DNA from: Hirudinaria manillensis
Lineage: Eukaryota > Annelida > Clitellata > Hirudinida > Hirudinidae
Length of the DNA stretch: 64,000 nucleotides
Reading direction: 5' to 3'
Assembly: GCA_034509925.1 (NCBI GenBank)
Contig: CM067531.1
Span: 8,984,319 to 9,048,318, forward strand
Part shown: piece by piece, positions 56,612-64,000 of the stretch
How positions within the stretch are numbered: position 1 is the first letter of the stretch
How the letters are laid out: each line of letters begins with the position of its first letter
The notes under the pieces: model-generated
Seen by the model: only the letters and a program-made list of their open reading frames with translations
Database searches by the model: none
What the model was told of the DNA's origin: nothing
Made by a program: the position numbers and the translations under genes

Positions 56612-58498
56612 GTTAAATGACATATTATTTTAATAAAGTTATATTCAAAAGAAATAGAATGTTATTAATCGTTAAAAAGAACCCTTCGTGTTCTCATCAA
56701 TTCAATCAATTACCTGTTCCACCACAAACGCCAAGCAGACTGCAAAAAGAAAATAATATCATGACCCAAAAATGCCAAAGAGACCTCGCTAAATCTGTAG
56801 TCGGGCATTTCTGGAAGCCGTCGTTTTGTAGTCTAGAACACGGCCACACAAAAGTGAGTTTCACTGCAAGCAATGATGGAACGGTTGATGGAGTCATTCG
56901 TAATTCAAAGTCACTTTTGAGATTTATGGCAGAGCCGAAGCACGCCAGTAAATCTACGCTATTCCTAATCCTTTTCGCTAAACCAGTGCTAGTATTCTTG
57001 CGCCCGCGCAACCCTTGGGACTACTTTATCAGGAAACAGAAGATATCCCTCTCCTTTTGAAGGAAGTCGATATTTACTTTTAGGGGGTTATGCCCACCAC
57101 GGACAGACCCCAACCATGGACCAAAGGCCACCCGTTCATCAACCCCGCTTCACTTTCCGTGCCCTGTAAGCACCACTTTATGGAGGCAGTGATGTATTTT
57201 CAAACAACAAATCTCGCGACGTTTTCAAATGAATGTTAAATAAATTAATTAATTTATCGATTTATAATAGCAAATAAATGAATGAATTTACAAAACGCAG
57301 ATCATTAATATTAATACAGAACTCCCTGCACGAGTGATGCTAAGACTGCCTAACGAGAGGTGAAGCGACGACGTTGCTGTTGTTGAAAGAAATGGAAAAA
57401 TACCACAACGCTTAAATAAATTTTAAATAAATTATAAATTAATTAATTAATTAATAAATTAACTATAAATCTAACAGAATTCACTGCAATGACGTAACCT
57501 TTTGGTGCAATAGCAGTATTAATACAAATTGGGTCCAAATCAATTAAATTCGAATGCCGCACGAGCACACAAAAACGCACAATAGAGTAACGTGCACGGA
57601 GGTTCCTTGAGCCGAGGCAACGCTCCTAAGCTCTCACCTTAGAAGATGAAACACCCCAAGAGACGTTCGACTTTGATCCAACAAGAAGAAGCAGAGACTA
57701 GCTCCGAGGACAACACAAAACGAAGCCAAAAAGCTTCTACGAGATCCTATTTGACTATAAGGTCGGGACGACCGAACGGACAGTAGCCGCGAGATCGAGG
57801 TGATGATGATGATGATGATGACTTCGATGTCCATTACGATGATGAAGACGATGAAGAGTCGGTCGTGTGACTTGCTTGAGTAGAATCATGTAGAAATGAG
57901 TTCAACATTTAAAACAGCACTTTTTGAAGAAGACCCAAGTCAAGAGGTTAGTCAGTGAGGCAAGAAAGACTCAGAAGTCCACAATAAAAAAAATTACGTC
58001 GCGAGTCCAAATGCAGAAGTCAGAACGGCTTCCATACATTTGTATAATTAAATATGCAATTCTATAAACAAATCTCTCGAAACGTTAATGCACGCGGAAG
58101 AAAACACGCGTGCTGAGCGAGCGCATGCATGCATGCATGCTCCGGAAATACACGGCCGGTGAATAAATAATATAACTTAATAGTTAAAAATAACCGTTAA
58201 TAACGTGTTAATAAAAATAACAATTAACAATAATCTAACGAATAAAGTCATTTAAGAGCAAAAAGAGTGAAAATGAGTATAAGTATAAATATAAATATAA
58301 ATATTGGAAGCATTGAGATGATTTCAGTTTGGAGTGATATGTTCCTGCCATCTCGTGACGGCAATGAATATTACATAATATTTTGATGTAATTAAATATT
58401 AAATCATGTTATATTATTTAATATTAAATTTCGATATAATTAAATTAAATTTAGATGATTCAATGAGTGAGAAATGAATGACAGTTTTTATTTTCAGA
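56612..58498. other. Interval downstream of the MBOAT gene
   Basis: A plus-strand frame at 56617-57060 (147 codons) has no recognisable motif and overlaps a 101-codon minus frame, so neither is supported. A GAT run lies at 57800-57822, and GCGC plus (GCAT)n at 58121-58140. TTTATT at 58485-58490 reads AATAAA on the minus strand but lies only 9 bases past the MBOAT stop. Confidence 0.5.
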
Positions 58499-60224
58499 TC
58501 ACGTTTCCTTCTTCGTGTCCTTTGAAATCTTTTTACTCGGAATGACGAACTTGAGGAGGACGAAGAGGAAGATGGCGACGATGTGAGGAATAAAGTACAT
58601 GGCCCTGATAAACAAAACAAGACAATTTTTTAATGAAACAAATGTTGAACATAACAAGTAGCAATAATAATAATAATAATATTAATATTATTTTTACTAC
58701 TTTATTATATTATTATTATAATAATAGTCATCTTGTGAGGCAGCATCTAATGTATTTAAAACAATCAATGAAAATGGATGACTTATAGTTATTACTGATG
58801 ACCTTATCATCATTATAATCATCAAAATGGCTTACTCCAGAAAAACAACTACAAACAAAGAACAACAAAGAATCTTAGCAGCATTAACAACAAATAGCAA
58901 CAGGATTAATTTAATGACAACTACAATAACAACAACAAAAACCTTCCTTTTAAAGCTACAAACAACAGATAATGTTTATCGAAGACTTACACAACAAATA
59001 AGAATAAATAAGATGAAAAAGCAAGAAAATTCAAAAGAAAAATACACCTTCAGACAGATAGATAGATAGTTAAACAAATGTTACATAATTGATTTCAAAT
59101 TTGCAACGATGATGACGACGACGACGATGATGACGATTTGTGACGTCACAAAAAGGCGGGACTCACTTGTAGAACTGCAGCGTCTTTTCAAGCTCCAGGA
59201 GTAGGAAAGGCAGGACGAGGTAGGAGACCAAAACCTTCGTCAGGGAGAAGGTGAAGACGTCGTACAGGAAGGACACGTACCTGTTCACCTGGAAGGAGGC
59301 CTGTATTTTGTGTCTCACCTGGATTTTTGGATTGGAATAAAATGTAATAGAATAAAAAAAAATTTTCATGTCTGAATAAAACTGAAGTTCAATCAAAGTT
59401 AGGAAATTAAGAAGAATCATTGCACATGTTTTAGCAACATGGATATTGTAAACTGGCAAATCTTGGCGTCATTCATAAAGTTCAGAAAGCACTGAATGAC
59501 TTTACGATGAAGACAATGGTTTTTTCCATTTATCGCATTCAATAACAATAGCAACAACTGCCCAGAACAACAATGGTTGCCACAACATCAACAACAGCAA
59601 CGACGACGACTCACCATTCTCGAGAGGATGATGAAGAAAGCACCTCCGGAGAAGCTGATGTAGTAGCCGGGATAGAATCCGTGCCAATAAGCACTGAGCA
59701 TGAACACGGCAGGAGTGTTTCCTGTCCTGTCGTACACGATGTGCCTCAACCAACGGGCAGTCACCTTGTTCCAGCTCGAGAAGATTGTCTTCATGCTTGT
59801 CGCAAACTGCGGACAGAAAAAGAAAGGATGAATGAATGAGTTTATTTTCCTTGTTTTTTAGGTCCATTTGTTCCATTGTGTTATGTACGTAATTGTTTGT
59901 TTAATATGGATACATAATAATACTTAATTTGCTTTTTTGATTACTTTGACATTTGAATAAACTCAAAACAAAAAGGATGGATGGATGGATTGATGGATGT
60001 GTCTATGATTTGTTCAGATAGGTGTGTGACAGTGTAATGAAATAAATTTATAATAGTCATTTACATAATAGAATTCTTAATCTCAACATCAATTTATTTA
60101 ACACCATTTCCACACGGCCATCATTGTCACTTAAATAAACAATAAGTGGATATTTTGTGAATATTAACATATCTTACAATAACAATCCCTCCACAATAGT
60201 GATACCACGTGTTAATGGCTTGCA

Positions 60225-60285
<61 letters not shown>

Positions 60286-60959
60286 TTAGTTAACCAAACC
60301 TAACCCTAGCCCTAACCTAACCCCATTCTCCTCACCTCAACGTTGAGTACATCAACACTGTCAACGAGATCCCAGCGTTCTTTGCCTTTCTCGTCGTAAC
60401 CATTGAAGCCCATGCCGGAGCTGAAGTTTACGGCATCGGCTGTTTGGTTAAAAATTAAACGAGATTATAAAAGATCAGGGATTGTAAAAGATTGTGGTTT
60501 CAGAGGTAGGATGAACTGAGTAATTTAACTATTAATATTAATATTTGTAGTAATAATAATCTCTTTGATTTATTAATAATATTATTTAGTAATAATAATA
60601 ATAATCACTTTAATAAAGTAAAGCAGGGTGACATTTCCACATTAACAGTCTTAAATGAACGACAGATTAAACATTAATTGTACAGAAAAATTAAAATAAT
60701 TGAATTATAAAGCAAAAAAAACAAATCTATTCTTTGCTCTGGCAAACATACCCAGCTTCCAGGCGAAGTAGTACTTGCATCTGACTGCAAAACCAGCCAT
60801 TATGAGGTAGAAGGTGATGTACCAGTACGGGCTGTTGTACATCAACTCTGGTTCTGAAAGGTCAGGAAAGCATTGATGAGATTACAAATGATGGTTTACA
60901 AAGTCATTATTAATACAACATTATTAGGATTTGTTTACAATCAAATTTGGCTAGGTAAC

Positions 60960-60993
<34 letters not shown>

Positions 60994-61746
60994 TTAATAA
61001 TAACAGTGACAACAACTATAATAATAATAATATTCAGAACAATGCAATCATTTACCCACCCAAAAGTCCACCAGGGTAGTAGGTGCTTATGAAAAAAAGA
61101 TAAAGTCCAGCACAAACAATGCACGATGCCAGCTTCTTCAGCATTGGAACCTGTTGGGATTTAAGTCAGTCGGTCAATCATCAATAATCGTGTCTTATTA
61201 ATTTATTAAAATTTAATAATTTGAAATAATTATATTAAATAATTATTTATTTATTAAATAACTTATTTATTTATTTATTTATATATTAAAATTTAATAAT
61301 TCAACAACAAAGCATCCACTCACGTTCGGCTTTGGCTTCGAGATCAGTCCTTCCTGTAAACATGAATCGTTTGTTTAGTACTGAACGATTATTACAATCA
61401 ATCATCATCAACATCATCATCAACAACAACATCATCATCATCATCAACATCATCGACAACATCATCATCAACATCAATTATCAACATCATCATCACCAAC
61501 AACATCATCATCATCATCACCATGTTTCTTCCTTCGATGAATGCAATGTAGTCGCTGAAGAACAAGAAAGGACCACAGATGACGGAATGGAAGCTGAACG
61601 AGTAGCTCAGAACTTCGAGCAGACTGGGCAGTGCTCTGTTTAAATTAGGATAATTAACATAATTTAATAATTAGCAAGTCTTTATTCCCTTAAAACTTAA
61701 AACATATACGTATTTAATATTAATAATAATGTATTAACAATTGTAT

Positions 61747-61809
<63 letters not shown>

Positions 61810-63539
61810 TAGTAATTAACAATTAAGCAAGTAACATCCCACATAAAAACAGATCATTCGGAATAACCCAAACATTGGCACCGACATGCAGAACGCTTAC
61901 ACAAGTAATATAAATAAATAAATAAATAAATAAATGTTCAGCCTGCTATTCTTAATGATAAATATTTTAAAGTATCAACAAACAATCCAAATATCTTAAT
62001 TCCTTACTTGATGGCCTTGTCTCCAGAATAAGTGTTGCCTCGGATTCCGTCAGAATAACTGAAAGCCAGCGACGAAACACGTTGCGTGTTTATCATCATC
62101 GGCCTGTGAAGGTAATAAAGTGACCATTGCATTTTTTATACTATACTACCATCGTCTTCATCGCCACAATCATCATCAATATCGTCACCACAATCATCGT
62201 CATAATCATCATCATCATCATTGTCGCCACGATCATCATCATCATCATCATCAATTGCTATAGGAAAGCAAACTCATTTGAAGATAGAATGTTTTAACAA
62301 AGAGCATAATCATACATAGATTTGTGCAGACAAAATAGTTTTGCTACTTGTTCAGACATTGATTTGTTAGGCAGCCATTGTTATTAATTGTCTGATAGGC
62401 CTCTATCATGATGAGATATGATATGATGATGTGATGTGATATGATATAATATGATATGATATCATTAGATACTGCTAATGCTGTCTTTCATGAAAATATC
62501 TAAATCACATTAAGACAAATTTCAAAACATCGCAAATTTAAAACGAAGGCAAACAAAATACCGAAATACTTTCGGTGAATATTTGAAAACAATTGTGACG
62601 ACAATTCAGACAACAGTCATACAAGCTCACCCTGTTATGTCGAGAGTGTATCCTGCATAATCGTAGAGGAGTCTGTACGTGTGACACCCACCTAAGAACA
62701 CCATGGAGAAGACGAAGACCAGCTTTTCCGACGTGCCCGGTCGGAAGTGAGACATGATCAGATAGCTAATCAAGGACTGCACCAATAAGCACAGCGACTG
62801 CCTTGAATGAAAAATGTCATTTGTATCAGCTCGTTAGGTATGATTAGTTATTGCATGCATTACATTGCCTTTGCTATTACTAAAGATTTTATCAATAACT
62901 AATCAAACAAAACCACTGTAGTCTGATGACTTAGCATTTACCTGCAGCTTTTCAAGGACTAAAGCTCAATAGCAAAACATTAAAACGTCAAGGTCATCAA
63001 GGAGTTTGATGATGACCAAATTAATTTTAAAAATACATTTTAAATTAAAATTGGTGACTCACAATCCAAAGCAAAAGATGAGAAGTGAAAATCCGACGAC
63101 ACTCTCGATGATATGTCTGGTCTTCGGAGATATGGAGGATGGCGAGAAAACTGTTCTGAAGAAGAATCCAAAGACCAGAGCAATAACTTGTGAGAAAATA
63201 AAATTAATCTGAAACGAATTGTTTTTATAAATAAAATGATAATAAAACTCTAAATCAACTTGTAACGAGCAAATTAAGCAACATCTTCATAACATACAAC
63301 CAGCCTTTGCTATTGGCTTACAAGTGCCATTATAAATTTCATTTAAAAATTCAAAATTTACTAATAATGTAAAATAATGTAATGAGGCTTCATTGTCCAA
63401 GAACATTTTGAAGCATTTACATCTGAGATGTTATCTACATACATGAGACCAAATCAATATCAATAACCTGGTCAAGGGAAAGGCCAGATGAATCTGACAG
63501 TGGTTTTAATAAATCCGATCCCTTATAAAGATCGAACAT
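58499..63539 (-). CDS. MBOAT1/2-type lysophospholipid acyltransferase, 458 residues
   Basis: Twelve exons join in frame: 63539-63468, 63208-63063, 62801-62631, 62103-62008, 61635-61521, 61353-61324, 61150-61060, 60853-60752, 60439-60336, 59806-59615, 59318-59167 and 58604-58499. The order of motifs follows human MBOAT2: LLKPLSDSSGLSLDQINF, FRTVFSPSSISPKTRHI, GPMMINTQRVSSLAFSYSDG, LPSLLEVLSYSF, ICGPFLFFSDYIAFIEG, KYYFAWKL ADAVN, GFNGYDEKGKERWDL, SSWNKVTARWL with the conserved Asn322, and SAYWHGFYPGYY with catalytic His351. It is a polytopic ER protein that re-acylates lysophospholipids from acyl-CoA (Lands cycle). The C terminus KKET fits a dilysine ER-retrieval signal. The ATG sits in the first coding exon 3 bases after a CGACAG acceptor, implying an upstream noncoding exon (63888 onward). 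The exon 5 donor lies at the edge of a CAT microsatellite. Confidence 0.94.
60226..60287. repeat. AAT microsatellite in an MBOAT intron
   Basis: About 20 AAT triplets, followed at once by a short telomere-like sequence. Confidence 0.95.
60294..60325. repeat. Short degenerate telomere-like repeat
   Basis: Around five imperfect CCTAAC/CCCTAG units (AACCTAACCCTAGCCCTAAC) in the intron next to exon 9 of the MBOAT gene. Confidence 0.6.
61398..61521. repeat. CAT/CAA microsatellite reaching the exon 5 splice donor of MBOAT
   Basis: About 120 bases of ATC and AAC triplets. On the minus strand the last triplets read ATG|GTGATGATG, so the donor GT is itself at the border of the repeat. Confidence 0.9.
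61749..61808. repeat. AAT microsatellite in an MBOAT intron
   Basis: About 20 AAT triplets. Confidence 0.95.
62160..62252. repeat. CAT-rich imperfect microsatellite in an MBOAT intron
   Basis: ATC triplets broken by GTC and ACC units. A separate GATAT-type run lies at 62408-62465. Confidence 0.85.
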
Positions 63540-63887
63540 TTTCTGTCGTTATGTGTCCTTATTTTTCAGTTCCAAAAGAATCCAGAAATTTCAGTTTCTA
63601 TGCAGTGTACTGAAATTTATATTATAAAATGAGCCATCGGCCGAGATATGCAATCACATAAAGTAAATAAATAAGACAACAACATACAAATGCCATGTAA
63701 CATGCAAATGTGTAAGTGTGTTCGCTGCAGGACTAATAAATTAGCAAAAGCAGAAATTCTTCCGATAGCATTACACCGGACTAGCAAATAAACAAAAGTG
63801 CGGCCTAGAAAAGAAAATCTCCATATATTTGAAAAAGTAGCCATTTCCAAATATATCAGCACTTTTAAAGGACGTCCTGTTACTTAC

Positions 63888-64000
63888 CTTCCAAAACACA
63901 ATCAAAATCACGCGACGCACCGCTAACAGAATAGACATTTAACTTAAGCATCTTAATGACGCTGGGTTTAACAATATTTATTTAAAGCCTCTTTGTCCAA
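63888..64000 (-). other. Probable 5' noncoding exon of the MBOAT gene with an upstream reading frame
   Basis: On the minus strand this segment ends with a strong donor (GGAAG|GTAAGT at 63888/63887). Splicing it to the acceptor at 63545-63543 puts the MBOAT start three bases into the next exon. An ATG at 63951 opens a frame of 21 codons in this exon. After the junction it continues six codons past the main start in another frame and then stops. The exon's 5' end is beyond the window. Confidence 0.5.

Noticed and set aside
56617..57060. 147-codon plus-strand frame
   Set aside because: No recognisable motif, begins inside the flank of an AAT repeat and overlaps an equally open minus frame.

Overview
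This is a stretch of an intron-rich, AT-rich animal nuclear genome. Nearly every recognisable gene is split into short exons with GT..AG introns, there are no operons or ribosome-binding sites, and the gene set (netrin, odd-skipped, mab-21, receptor tyrosine phosphatase, DHHC palmitoyltransferase, MBOAT) is that of a bilaterian invertebrate. The dense AAT/ATT and GAT/CAT trinucleotide tracts and moderate intron lengths would fit a lophotrochozoan such as an annelid, but that is inference: no species marker is visible. I saw no rRNA, tRNA, CRISPR array or intact transposon.

Layout by coding span: BPNT2/IMPAD1-like PAP phosphatase (-, 273-2395); an unrecognised secreted or membrane protein arranged head-to-head with it (+, 2618-3849); mab-21-like (-, 6277-8210); TMEM59-like (-, 10600-12358); a tail-less cytochrome b5 (-, 13116-13518); a short unknown gene or 5' exon set (+, 14310-15270) followed by a QRICH1/ZMYM-type DUF3504 gene (+, 15777-19695); a single-domain receptor tyrosine phosphatase with a mucin-like ectodomain (-, 23229-31117); ZDHHC9/14/18-type palmitoyltransferase (+, 32140-35182); an 8.7 kb gene-poor interval with tandem repeats; a greatly enlarged netrin (+, 43890-51252); odd-skipped/OSR zinc-finger factor (-, 52353-54791); and an MBOAT1/2-type lysophospholipid acyltransferase (-, 58499-63539) whose 5' noncoding exon runs to the window edge.

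The exon models were built by hand. In every listed multi-exon gene the junctions keep one reading frame and the summed coding length is a multiple of three, which is strong internal support. The genes do not form one pathway. Several act in the secretory or endomembrane system (BPNT2, TMEM59, ZDHHC, MBOAT, cytochrome b5), and two are guidance or signalling proteins (netrin, receptor phosphatase).

A recurring theme is trinucleotide-repeat expansion, which has entered exons (poly-Ser, poly-Asp, poly-Tyr and Ser/Thr stretches) and even splice sites. The most notable items are the unknown secreted gene, the mucin-type single-domain receptor phosphatase with a GC-AG intron cut through its catalytic loop, the 1016-residue netrin, the TMEM59-like tail with a shifted ATG16L1-type motif, and a DUF3504 gene lacking MYM fingers.
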